A DNA stretch of 22,194 nt from CAWBRT01 sp050015355 (GTDB lineage: Bacteria; Acidobacteriota; Terriglobia; Terriglobales; Acidobacteriaceae): contig JBEKBO010000080.1 of the NCBI GenBank assembly GCA_050015355.1, positions 1-22,194 of the forward strand, given 5' to 3'. Position 1 is the stretch's first letter, and each line of letters begins with the position of its first letter. Shown one piece after another: positions 14,957 to 22,194 of the stretch. The position numbers and the translations under genes were made by a program. The notes under the pieces were generated by a model. The model did not search any database, was not told the origin of the DNA, and saw only the letters and a program-made list of their open reading frames with translations.

Positions 14957-15958
14957 CTAGCGGCGGCGTTCGCGCGCCAGGTCAACGTAAACCGCCAGCA
15001 CGATAATGACGCCGATGACGATATTCTGCACGTACGACGAAACCTGGATGAGATTCAATCCGTTGGCCAGAACGCCGAGGATGAGCACGCCCATCAGGGT
15101 CTGCCACATTCCGCCGACGCCGCCGGTGATCTTGCCGCCGCCGATGACAACCGCCGCGATCGAGTACAACTCCTGCACCTCTCCCAGCGTCGGCTGGCCG
15201 GAGATGACGCGCGAGGTCAGCACCACGCCCGCAATTCCCGCGAACATGCCGCTGAGAACGTAAACCAGAGTTTTGTATTTGACGACGTTGATGCCGGACA
15301 GCATGGCAGCTTCTTCGTTGCTGCCCATGGCGTAGACGTAGCGTCCGAAGCGCGTGCGCGTCATGACGAGGTGGGCGAAAACGAAGGCCACGGCCGCAAT
15401 CACCGCCGGAACCGGGATTGGGCCGATCTTGCCCGCGCCAAGAAACAGGAAGGCGTGAGGCAAGCCGACAACCGGCAGCCCGCCGCTCAAGGTCAGGGCA
15501 ATGCCGCGCGCCGCGATCAACATGCCGAGGGTCGCGATAAAGGCCGGCAGCTTGGCTTTGGCGATCAGTATCCCGTTGACCAGCCCGGCCAATGCGCCGG
15601 CAAGAATGCCGGCCGCGATGCCGCCCCAGAGTCCGAAGTTGAGCATCTGCTGGGCGGCGACGACACTGACCAAAGCCAGCAGGGAACCAACCGAGAGGTC
15701 GATGCCGGCGCTCAGAATCGCGAAGGTCTGACCGATCGAAATCAACGCCAGAATCGAAATCTGGCGCGAGACGTTGGTCAGATTCATGACGCTCCAGAAG
15801 TTTGGATTGATGGCGCCGAACAAGATACAAAGAATGATCAGCACGGCGGGCATGCCGATGCGGCCCCAGGGAATCCGGTGCAAGAATCCTGCCCTCGAAT
15901 GGGGATCAGACCCGACCGAAACTTGCCTTTCGATTTCCTTTAGCCCGACCTCGCTCAT
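14957..15958 (-). CDS. ABC sugar transporter permease (RbsC family)
   Basis: The 333-residue membrane protein has about 8-10 helices and the conserved family segment FAILSAGIDLSVGSLLAL (roughly residues 77-95), which contains the Gly-Ile-Asp-Leu-Ser-Val-Gly signature of RbsC/XylH/MglC-type (BPD_transp_2) permeases. The first 30 residues are a polar cytoplasmic extension. It starts inside the stop of the ATPase gene (ATGA at 15955-15958), so it is translationally coupled to it. It forms the channel for the sugar bound by the protein encoded at 13644-14750. Confidence 0.92.
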   Translation of the reverse strand: MSEVGLKEIERQVSVGSDPHSRAGFLHRIPWGRIGMPAVLIILCILFGAINPNFWSVMNLTNVSRQISILALISIGQTFAILSAGIDLSVGSLLALVSVVAAQQMLNFGLWGGIAAGILAGALAGLVNGILIAKAKLPAFIATLGMLIAARGIALTLSGGLPVVGLPHAFLFLGAGKIGPIPVPAVIAAVAFVFAHLVMTRTRFGRYVYAMGSNEEAAMLSGINVVKYKTLVYVLSGMFAGIAGVVLTSRVISGQPTLGEVQELYSIAAVVIGGGKITGGVGGMWQTLMGVLILGVLANGLNLIQVSSYVQNIVIGVIIVLAVYVDLARERRR

Positions 15959-17496
15959 GCCTCTGCTCCCGTGCCAGTTTGTTGGTTAAACGTGCCACCC
16001 AGTGCGCAGCTCAGAATCTTCTCCTGGTTGGCCTCTGCACGCGTGAACTCACCGGCGATGCGTCCCTCGCGCATGACAATGACGCGATCGCTCATGCCAA
16101 GAATTTCGGGCAGCTCCGATGAGATCATCAGGATGGCCGCGCCGCGCTTCACCAGTTCACCCATCAACTGGTAGACCTCGACCTTGGCGCCAACGTCGAT
16201 GCCGCGCGTCGGCTCGTCAAACAGGAAGATATCGGCTTCCACTCCAAGCCACTTGGCGATCACCGCCTTCTGCTGGTTGCCGCCGCTCAGGTACATCGCC
16301 CAGCGGTCCAGGTTCGGGGTGGCGATGCGCAACGAGTCGGCATATCCCTGCGCCGCTTTTTTCTCACTTCCCAAGTCGAGAATGCCGATGCGCGCGAAGC
16401 GTTTGATCATGCTCAGGGTAATGTTGTGTTTCACGGAGATGGTCGGCAGAATTCCATGCCGCTTGCGGTCTTCCGGCACCAGCGCCAGCCGCGCGCGGAT
16501 GGCCTGGGAGGGCGACTTGATCTCCGCCCGCTGACCACGCACCAGGATGTGCCCGCTATCGATCTTGTCGACGCCGAAAATGGCGCGCGCCATCTCCGTG
16601 CGTCTGGAGCCGACCAGCCCGGCGACCCCCAGGATTTCACCCCGGCGCAGGTGGAAGCTGACGCCGTGCAACACGCCTTTACGCCGCAGATTCTCCACCC
16701 GCAAGACTTCCTCTCCCGGCTCGACGCTGAGTTTGGGAAACTTGTCCTTCAAATCGCGCCCGACCATCATGCGAATGAGTTCATCGACCGGCGTGGAGGC
16801 AACGAGCACGGTGCCGACCGCGGCGCCATCGCGCAGAATGGTGGCGCGATCGCCGATTCTTTTGACTTCTTCCAGGCGATGCGAGATGTAAATAATGGCA
16901 ATGCCGCGCTGCTTGAAATCCTGGATCATCTTGAAAAGATGATTGATTTCGTGGGCCGTCAGCACCGCCGTCGGCTCGTCCATGACGATGACTCTGGCAT
17001 TCAACGACAGAGCCTTGGCGATTTCCACCATCTGCTGCTGCGCTATGCCCAAGCGCTTGACGATGGTTTCAGGAGCAACCTGGATGTCGAACGTGGACAA
17101 GACCTCGCGCGCCTGCTGGAACAGTTGCTTGCGGTCGACGATGCCGAGCCGGCGATTGAGCAGCGGTTCGCGTCCCAGGAAGATGTTCTCCGCGACGCTC
17201 ATCTCGGGCACGAGATTGAATTCCTGGTAAATGGTGCTGACCCCCAACTGCTGCGCATCGTGGGGACTGCGGACATGCACCGGTTTGCCCTCGAACAGAA
17301 TCTCGCCCGAGTCGGGGGGATAAACGCCGGAAAGGACTTTGATGAGGGTGGATTTGCCCGCCCCATTCTCGCCCAGCAGCACATGCACTTCGGCGGGCCG
17401 CGCATCGAGGTCCACGCCCTTGAGCGCAAGGACGCCGGGAAAATGCTTGACGATCCCGCGCATTTCAACAACAGGTCTGATTTCTTCTACGCTCAT
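15955..17496 (-). CDS. ABC sugar transporter ATPase, two-domain (RbsA/MglA type)
   Basis: The 513-residue protein contains two fused nucleotide-binding domains, the usual length. The first has Walker A GENGAGKST (42-50), IAQQQMVEIAKAL as signature region and VIVMDEPTAVL as Walker B. The second has the degenerate GLVGSRRTE in place of Walker A, then LSGGNQQKAVIAKWL and FLFDEPTRGIDVGAK. The degenerate second site lacking the P-loop lysine is normal for sugar importers of this class. AAGGA lies 4 nt before the ATG. It is first in an operon with the coupled permease and the binding protein. No regulator gene is adjacent. Confidence 0.93.
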   Translation of the reverse strand: MSVEEIRPVVEMRGIVKHFPGVLALKGVDLDARPAEVHVLLGENGAGKSTLIKVLSGVYPPDSGEILFEGKPVHVRSPHDAQQLGVSTIYQEFNLVPEMSVAENIFLGREPLLNRRLGIVDRKQLFQQAREVLSTFDIQVAPETIVKRLGIAQQQMVEIAKALSLNARVIVMDEPTAVLTAHEINHLFKMIQDFKQRGIAIIYISHRLEEVKRIGDRATILRDGAAVGTVLVASTPVDELIRMMVGRDLKDKFPKLSVEPGEEVLRVENLRRKGVLHGVSFHLRRGEILGVAGLVGSRRTEMARAIFGVDKIDSGHILVRGQRAEIKSPSQAIRARLALVPEDRKRHGILPTISVKHNITLSMIKRFARIGILDLGSEKKAAQGYADSLRIATPNLDRWAMYLSGGNQQKAVIAKWLGVEADIFLFDEPTRGIDVGAKVEVYQLMGELVKRGAAILMISSELPEILGMSDRVIVMREGRIAGEFTRAEANQEKILSCALGGTFNQQTGTGAEA

Positions 17497-17574
17497 TAGT
17501 CCTTATGGAATGTCATTGAGTCTGCGGATACGCGAGAACGGCGATGGTTCAACCGCCGCAACCGCACCGTTCAA

Positions 17575-17606
17575 CCCACTACGCGCGAAAGCAGCGCATA
17601 GTGGGG
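17575..17606. repeat. CCCCA-type hairpin, copy 5, in the ABC operon leader
   Basis: CCCACTACGCGC (17575-17586), loop GAAAGCA, and GCGCATAGTGGG (17594-17605), followed by GACCC, form a 12-bp stem with one G-U type pair. It lies 79 bp before the ATPase start, inside the inferred 5' leader. It may affect expression as an attenuator or processing site. Confidence 0.65.
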
Positions 17607-17785
17607 ACCCGGGAGCCTCCGCCGCGCACTTTCAACGTCTAAACGATACCGGTGCCACGCTTTCAAAAATGTTCTGGAGTTGTTGATCAATACATCCCGG
17701 CTTTGCTCCAAGGTGTTCGCCACGCAAACCGCCGCTCCGGAGTACCCCGAAGGACGCCCAAAGCACCGCCTCAAAGATGGCCGCC

Positions 17786-17814
17786 ATGTTATGCAGCAGA
17801 GCGCTGGCTGTCAA
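17786..17814 (-). promoter_or_regulatory. Probable sigma-70 promoter of the sugar ABC operon
   Basis: On the minus strand TTGACA (complement of 17809-17814) matches the -35 consensus fully. After a 17-bp spacer comes TAACAT (complement of 17786-17791), matching 4 of 6 of the -10. Transcription would start near 17779, leaving a leader of about 280 nt. Within it, GATACCGGTGCC (17645-17656) has an ACCGGT core that might be a LacI-type half-operator. Confidence 0.55.
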
Positions 17815-18064
17815 GGGTGGCTTTTTTTATGAATGCGACGTATTTCCAGGACGCCGCTCTAGTTACTCGCATGACGCAAACGTACAGGCCCGGCAGTGCA
17901 AGATGTTTGCTTCTGGTACACCACCCGCACAAAGAAGTTCCTCCATCGAATCAACCTCAGACTGATTCTGTTGGAGATCAAGGTGATGCAGACTCATTTG
18001 CGCTTGGGGCACCGGGCCAAAAGGCCGGCCGCGGCGTCTCACGTTTTATTCACTTAGGAGATAC
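17815..18064. other. Gene-free spacer between divergent units
   Basis: The whole gap 17497-18183 (687 bp) has no convincing gene. The left part is the ABC promoter and leader, the right part the response-regulator promoter. Short frames here have unlike-protein composition and no ribosome sites. A T7 run at 17822-17828 and CCAAAAGGCCGGCCGCGG near 18018 are the only eye-catching bits. Confidence 0.5.
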
Positions 18065-18093
18065 TTTACATTGCCGCAAATCGCACGTAGGAT
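18065..18093 (+). promoter_or_regulatory. Putative sigma-70 promoter of the response regulator
   Basis: TTTACA (18065-18070), a 17-bp spacer and TAGGAT (18088-18093) match 5 of 6 and 4 of 6 consensus positions. The start would be near 18100, leaving a leader of about 84 nt before the ATG at 18184, which lacks a clear Shine-Dalgarno. Confidence 0.4.
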
Positions 18094-18183
18094 TTGGTTC
18101 TTCTCTGCTGTAACATCGTTTTAACAAAGTCGCTGGCTGCCGTTTTTTTGAAAGCGGCGCAGAGTGTGCGTGGTCGATAAATC

Positions 18184-18606
18184 ATGAAAGTTAAGAAGAC
18201 AATTCTCTGCGTTGATGACCACGAACAATCGCTCTCGATTCGGAAGCTGATCCTGGAAACCAGGGGGTACCGGGTGATTGCCTGCATCAGCGGGGAGCAG
18301 GCGCTCGCGGCATTTACCGGCGGCGGGGTGGATCTGGTGCTTACCGACCTGATCATGCCCGGCATGAGCGGCAACGAGCTGGTGGGACGGATCAAGCAGC
18401 TCTCCCCGGCCACACCGGTCATTCTTTTCTCCGGCCAAGTCAAGATCTACGACCAGGACACGCTAGCCGATATCTTTTTGCCGAAGGGAATGTATTCCCC
18501 GGCTGAACTGCTGGAGCGAATCCGCCTGCTCCTGGTTCGCAAGCGCGGGCCCAAGCGCGCCACTGCCTTGGAACCGACCGGGTTGAAGCGCGCCAGCGGC
18601 AGCTAG
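18184..18606 (+). CDS. Single-domain response regulator (CheY-like receiver)
   Basis: The 140-residue protein is a receiver domain with the full phosphorylation site: acidic pair D11-D12, phospho-acceptor D55 (VLTDLIMPGMSG), Ser83 in place of the switch Thr (ILFSGQ) and Lys101 (LPKG). No DNA-binding or enzymatic output domain follows; the last 25 residues are a basic tail (RKRGPKR and on). It probably works by protein contact or as a phosphate relay. No histidine kinase gene is in the window, so its partner is unknown. It is 84 bp ahead of an ABC ATPase gene on the same strand, but that gene seems to have its own promoter. Confidence 0.9.
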   Translation: MKVKKTILCVDDHEQSLSIRKLILETRGYRVIACISGEQALAAFTGGGVDLVLTDLIMPGMSGNELVGRIKQLSPATPVILFSGQVKIYDQDTLADIFLPKGMYSPAELLERIRLLLVRKRGPKRATALEPTGLKRASGS

Positions 18607-18675
18607 AACATCTTCCAAGAATGGTGTGGCACGGGCCCGGCGAGCGCTTTGGCGTTTGTTGGGGGCGATCAAGTG

Positions 18676-18690
18676 TAGAATCAGAGATTC
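18676..18690 (+). promoter_or_regulatory. -10 element TAGAAT just before an ATG, suggesting leaderless start
   Basis: TAGAAT (18676-18681) lies 9 nt before the ATPase ATG, with no purine-rich ribosome site in between. A transcript beginning 7 nt after the -10 box would start almost at the ATG. No convincing -35 with good spacing is seen (TTGGCG 18649 is 21 bp away). Confidence 0.4.
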
Positions 18691-19395
18691 ATGCCTGCCA
18701 TCATTGAAGTAGATAACGTATACAAAACCTTCCGCGTGGGCAAAGTCGAAGTGCCGGCCGTGCGCGGCGTCTCACTGACAATCGAGCGCGGGGAGTTCGT
18801 CTCCCTGGTGGGTCCCTCGGGCAGTGGGAAGTCGACGTTGTTCTATATCCTGGGCGGGCTCACGCAAGTCGATTCCGGGCGGGTGATGATCGACGGCGTG
18901 AATTTCTCGAAACTCTCCGACGCTGAGCGAACGCGCATGCGCAAGAGCAAAATCGGCTTCGTCTTCCAGAAGTTCAACCTGCTGCCCACGCTCGACGCCC
19001 GCGGCAACATCGACATCGCGCGCGAAATCAGCGGCCTCGCCGGCGACGCGGCCTATTTCGAGCACGTCACCTCTCTGCTCGGGATCGACAAGCGCCTTAA
19101 CCACCGGCCTTCGGAGTTGAGCGGCGGTGAACAACAGCGGGTGGCGCTCGCCCGCGCCCTCATCAATAAGCCGGCTATCGTGCTCGCCGACGAGCCCACC
19201 GGCAACCTCGATACCAAGAACTCTGAAATCGTGCTCGCGATGCTGCGCCGCTCCAACAAGGACCTCGGGCAAACCGTGCTGATGATTACTCACAATCCCG
19301 AGGCGGCCGCCCACGGCGACCGCATTCTGCACATGCGCGACGGCGAGATGGTGGACGCCACCCAGGATCCGCAGTGGGCTCCAGTCGTTCATTAG
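18691..19395 (+). CDS. ABC transporter ATPase, LolD/MacB type
   Basis: The 234-residue ATPase has Walker A GPSGSGKST (41-49), Q-loop FVFQKFNLLPTLDA, signature LSGGEQQRVALARAL, Walker B IVLADEPTGNLDT and an H-loop in MITHNPEAAA. The LSGGEQQRV and DEPTGNLD wording is characteristic of the MacB/LolD/FtsE group, which pairs with FtsX-like permeases for lipoprotein release, efflux or cell-envelope signalling rather than import. No permease gene is adjacent: the preceding gene is a response regulator and the next is a tRNA. Its membrane partner must be encoded elsewhere. Confidence 0.92.
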   Translation: MPAIIEVDNVYKTFRVGKVEVPAVRGVSLTIERGEFVSLVGPSGSGKSTLFYILGGLTQVDSGRVMIDGVNFSKLSDAERTRMRKSKIGFVFQKFNLLPTLDARGNIDIAREISGLAGDAAYFEHVTSLLGIDKRLNHRPSELSGGEQQRVALARALINKPAIVLADEPTGNLDTKNSEIVLAMLRRSNKDLGQTVLMITHNPEAAAHGDRILHMRDGEMVDATQDPQWAPVVH

Positions 19396-19420
19396 AGCTG
19401 TCTTTAGCGCCGCCGGAGGT

Positions 19421-19450
19421 TTGACGCTCGGTTGGACGGCCCGCTATAAT
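19421..19450 (+). promoter_or_regulatory. Sigma-70 promoter of tRNA-Gly
   Basis: TTGACG (19421-19426) and the perfect TATAAT (19445-19450) with an 18-bp spacer lie just before the tRNA gene. Transcription would begin near 19457, about 6 nt before the mature 5' end. Confidence 0.85.
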
Positions 19451-19462
19451 CAAGCACGTCGA

Positions 19463-19537
<75 letters not shown>

Positions 19538-19822
19538 TATTTTCTTGCACTTACCTCGCTTCCGCATTTCGCCTCATTCCACGTTAACGCACATTAAGAG
19601 TTTGCCCTTTCCTCGGGCGGGTACTCTGCTGCGTGCGTGTCAGACTTCAGACTAAAGACGAGCCGCTATTCAGAGACCTTGCTGTGGCCACACGGCTATC
19701 TGCATCTGCATCTATAGGCATGAATAATTCTTCCTTAGTTCCGGCGGACGAGCCGGCAGGCCGCCGCCCGGGTTGAACCTTGAGGGCAGTCCGGCGAAGG
19801 GCAACTCACTGGAAACAGCATT
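19538..19822. other. Intergenic spacer without a gene
   Basis: These 285 bp between tRNA-Gly and glcD hold no convincing coding frame, hairpin terminator or promoter that I can support. A GC-rich stretch near 19740-19775 (CCGGCGGACGAGCCGG) can form a short stem. Confidence 0.5.
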
Positions 19823-21271
19823 ATGGACCGACGGATACTGGATGCATTTCGCGCCGTGCTCAGCTCGAGCGGCCTGATTACCGAAGCCAGCGAGCTTAAA
19901 ACCTACGAGTGCGATGGCCTGACCAATTTCCGCGTGGTGCCCGCGGCCGTTCTGTTGCCTGAAAGCAGCGAGCAGGTGCAGGCGGTGGTTCGCATCTGCC
20001 ATCAGCACAAGATTCCTTTTGTCGCCCGCGGCTCCGGAACCGGCTTAAGCGGCGGAGCGCTGCCGGTGGCCAATGGCGTAGTGCTCAGTCTGGCACGCAT
20101 GAGCCGGACTCTTGAGGTTGACATCCCCAACCAGCGCGTCACGGTTGAACCGGGAGCCATCAACGCCTTCATTACGCAGCAGGTCGCTCCCTATGGCTAC
20201 TTCTACGCGCCCGATCCCTCTTCGCAGCAGGTGTGCTCCATCGGCGGCAACGTGGCGGAGAATTCCGGCGGCGCGCACTGTCTGAAGTACGGGTTCACCA
20301 CGACGCACGTGCTGGGAATGGATGTTGTGCTGCCCGATGGCGAACTGGTGCATCTGGGCAGCTCGACCCTGGATTCGCCTGGCTACGATCTGGCCGGTGT
20401 GTTTGTCGGCTCGGAGGGCACGCTGGGCGTAGCGACGCGGATTATTTTGCGGATCGTCAAGCGCCCGGAGGTCATTACCACTCTGCTGGCCGCCTTCAAC
20501 TCGACCAACGAAGCCGGCGAAGCGGTGAGCGACGTCATCGCCTCAGGCGTTTTGCCGGCGGCCATCGAGATGATGGACAACCTCGCCATTCAGGCCGCCG
20601 AGGCCAGCGTTCATGCGGGGTATCCCAACTGCGGCGGACTGCTGCTGGTGGAGCTTGACGGCACGGCGACCGAGGTCGAGACCCTGATGCACCAGGTGAA
20701 CGACATCTGCACGCGCCGCGGCGCCTGGGAGATACGGCTGGCGCATTCGGAGGCCGAGCGCATCGTGGTGTGGAAAGGCCGCAAAGCCGCGTTCGCCGCC
20801 ATGGGACGCATTTCGCCAAATTATATCGTGCAGGACGGAGTTGTTCCCCGAACCGCGCTGCCGCAAATTATGAATGAGATCGCGCGGCTCAGCCGGGAAT
20901 CGGGGCTGCGGGTCGCCAACGTCTTCCACGCGGGCGACGGAAATCTGCATCCCCTGGTGCTCTACGATCGCCGCATCACGGGCCAGGAACACCTCGCCGA
21001 GCAGGTGGCCGGCGATATCCTGCGGCTCTGCATCAAGGCGGGCGGCTCGATCACCGGCGAGCACGGCGTCGGCGAAGAAAAAAAGATGTTCATGGGGGAG
21101 ATGTTCGCCGAACCCGACCTCGACACCATGCAACTGGTTCGTTGCGCCTTCGATCCCGAGCACCTCGCCAACCCCGGCAAGGTGTTTCCGCGGCTGCGCC
21201 TGTGTGCTGAAAAAACCGGCCCGTATACACCTCATCCGTTGGAGTTGGCCGGAGTGGCGGAGTTCTTCTGA
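19823..21271 (+). CDS. glcD: Glycolate oxidase subunit GlcD (FAD-linked oxidase)
   Basis: The 482-residue flavoprotein of the PCMH/VAO fold has the FAD-binding segment VARGSGTGLSGG (67-78), the PDPSSQQVCSIGGNVAENSG block starting at P130, and the C-terminal ITGEHGVGEEKK (410-421) that is diagnostic of GlcD and D-lactate dehydrogenase relatives. It oxidises glycolate (or D-lactate) to the 2-oxoacid, passing electrons via FAD and the GlcF iron-sulfur subunit. glcE begins 1 nt inside its stop (TGATG), so the subunits are translated together. The start lacks a strong ribosome site (GGAA only) but matches family length. The adjoining glcE favours glycolate over lactate. Confidence 0.93.
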   Translation: MDRRILDAFRAVLSSSGLITEASELKTYECDGLTNFRVVPAAVLLPESSEQVQAVVRICHQHKIPFVARGSGTGLSGGALPVANGVVLSLARMSRTLEVDIPNQRVTVEPGAINAFITQQVAPYGYFYAPDPSSQQVCSIGGNVAENSGGAHCLKYGFTTTHVLGMDVVLPDGELVHLGSSTLDSPGYDLAGVFVGSEGTLGVATRIILRIVKRPEVITTLLAAFNSTNEAGEAVSDVIASGVLPAAIEMMDNLAIQAAEASVHAGYPNCGGLLLVELDGTATEVETLMHQVNDICTRRGAWEIRLAHSEAERIVVWKGRKAAFAAMGRISPNYIVQDGVVPRTALPQIMNEIARLSRESGLRVANVFHAGDGNLHPLVLYDRRITGQEHLAEQVAGDILRLCIKAGGSITGEHGVGEEKKMFMGEMFAEPDLDTMQLVRCAFDPEHLANPGKVFPRLRLCAEKTGPYTPHPLELAGVAEFF

Positions 21272-22194
21272 TGGCAGGAATTTCAACTCGTTCGCGGCCA
21301 ATTCCGTGGAATGAACTGGAGAGAATCGCCTCTACCGCCGAGGCCGCGGAGGCGGACGCTATCTGCGGGCGCGTGCCAAAGTTCATCGTCGAGCCTTCGA
21401 CGGCCGAGCAGGTGGCCGCTGTTCTGCGCTGGGCCAACGAGAACTCGGTGGCGCTGGCAGCGCGCGGCAACGGCACCAAGCCTGGCTGGGGCGCAGCGCC
21501 CCGCGAGCTCGATGTTGTGGTTTCGATGCGCAAGATGAATCGCGTTATCGAGCATGCCTGGGGCGACATGACGACCACGGTTGAGCCTGGCTGCACCGTG
21601 GCCGATCTGCAACGCACATTGGCGGAGCATGGACAGCGGCTTGCGGTCGAGCCGCTCTTCGGCGGACATGCCACCATCGGAGGAATCGTAGCCGCCAACG
21701 ACAACGGCCCTTCGCGCGTGCGCTTCGGCTCGTTGCGCGACCTCATTATCGGCGTAACCCTTGCCCTTCCCGACGGAACTCTGGCGCGCAGCGGCGGAAA
21801 AGTTGTTAAGAATGTTGCCGGATACGATCTGCCAAAGCTGGCGACAGGCTCCCTGGGGACGCTGGGCATTATCACCCAGGCCATCTTCCGGCTGCATCCG
21901 CTGCCGCAGACGGAGCGGACGCTCACCTTCCAGTTTGAGACTATCGCGGCGGCGAATCAGGCGGCATTGGCGCTGCTCGATTCCGTGCTCACCTTTACCG
22001 GCTTGCAACTGCGCTCGTCGGGTCCGTCACTGTGCACACTCGATGTCCGCTTCGAAGGCATCGAGAACGCGGTCGAGGACCAGGCGCGCAGAGCCGGGCG
22101 CATGGTCGGCAACCTGCTGCCGGCGGAGGCCGGACAATGGCAAAGCTCGACCGCGCTTTGGGACGAGTCTCCGGGCTCGATCTGCCGCTTCTCG
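21271..22194 (+). CDS. glcE: Glycolate oxidase subunit GlcE (partial, runs off the window)
   Basis: The open frame continues through the right edge for 308 codons. It starts at an ATG that overlaps the glcD stop by one base. It is a second FAD-binding PCMH-type subunit: ARGNGTKPGWGAAPREL, FGGHATIGGIVAANDNGPSR and GGKVVKNVAGYDLPKLATGS are typical GlcE segments. GlcE normally has about 350-400 residues and forms the GlcDEF complex. A glcF iron-sulfur gene would be expected just beyond the window. No frameshift is seen. Confidence 0.92.
   Translation, partial: MAGISTRSRPIPWNELERIASTAEAAEADAICGRVPKFIVEPSTAEQVAAVLRWANENSVALAARGNGTKPGWGAAPRELDVVVSMRKMNRVIEHAWGDMTTTVEPGCTVADLQRTLAEHGQRLAVEPLFGGHATIGGIVAANDNGPSRVRFGSLRDLIIGVTLALPDGTLARSGGKVVKNVAGYDLPKLATGSLGTLGIITQAIFRLHPLPQTERTLTFQFETIAAANQAALALLDSVLTFTGLQLRSSGPSLCTLDVRFEGIENAVEDQARRAGRMVGNLLPAEAGQWQSSTALWDESPGSICRFS

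Noticed and set aside
14939..15943. Plus-strand frame of 334 codons opposite the ABC permease
   Set aside because: Its predicted product is extremely rich in Asp, Arg, Gln and Asn with no fold signature; the permease on the other strand is unambiguous.
16600..16640. Loss of the Walker A lysine in the second ABC domain (GLVGSRRTE)
   Set aside because: Two-domain sugar importers such as MglA and RbsA normally have a degenerate second P-loop (e.g. GLVGAxRT), so this is ordinary.
16426..17499. Plus-strand frame of 357 codons opposite the sugar ABC ATPase
   Set aside because: It is a shadow of the ATPase, whose Walker and signature motifs are complete on the minus strand.
17652..18113. Plus-strand frame of 153 codons in the 687-bp gap
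   Set aside because: Composition does not look like a protein, there is no ribosome site, and it spans the reverse promoter of the ABC operon and the proposed regulator promoter.

Overview
The window reads as a chromosomal segment of a Gram-negative, GC-rich (around 60%) heterotroph. I infer Acidobacteriota (Terriglobia-like). The reasons are a C/GTGGGGCACC-type intergenic hairpin family, a 200-bp element with GTGTCATnCTGAGCG ends, GGCTAAAGCC/GGCTGAAGCC spacer units, and a gene mix of sugar ABC uptake, many stand-alone catabolic enzymes and Tat/Sec-exported solute-binding proteins. No rRNA or marker gene confirms this.

Layout. Positions 1-1259 hold the 3' end of an M24-type peptidase/creatinase-fold gene and a zinc alcohol dehydrogenase. 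Positions 1358-4311 run on the minus strand: an EamA/DMT exporter, a 200-bp terminal-inverted-repeat element, a CE4/PuuE-like deacetylase-fold hydrolase, and two translationally coupled unknown genes with lower GC. Positions 4610-12689 are a plus-strand catabolic run: ACMSD-type amidohydrolase/decarboxylase, aldehyde dehydrogenase, MFS transporter, Gfo/Idh/MocA dehydrogenase, a Tat-exported DctP-type TRAP binding protein without membrane subunits, an isochorismatase-fold cysteine hydrolase, and a beta-hydroxyacid dehydrogenase coupled to it by an ATGA overlap. A minus-strand block (17496 to 12799) encodes a ribose/galactose-type ABC importer (ATPase, permease, binding protein) followed by a short-chain dehydrogenase. 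It appears to be driven from a strong promoter about 280 bp upstream of the ATPase. On the plus strand follow a single-domain response regulator, an orphan LolD/MacB-type ABC ATPase (possibly leaderless), tRNA-Gly(GCC) with a near-consensus promoter, and glcD-glcE, with glcE running off the end.

How it fits together. The plus-strand run looks like a complete small-molecule degradation module: uptake (MFS and/or DctP), amide or imide hydrolysis (isochorismatase fold, perhaps with the nearby CE4 enzyme), decarboxylation, and stepwise oxidation of alcohol or aldehyde intermediates. The substrate cannot be read from sequence. Glycolate oxidation (glcDE) and the sugar importer are separate units.

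The most unusual signals are four: the orphan TRAP binding protein inside the uncharacterised catabolic run; a family of at least five hairpins with constant ends but different, self-complementary stems; an Arg in the Rossmann TGxxxGxG motif of the SDR; and the unknown coupled gene pair. I saw no CRISPR array, transposase, phage gene or defence system.
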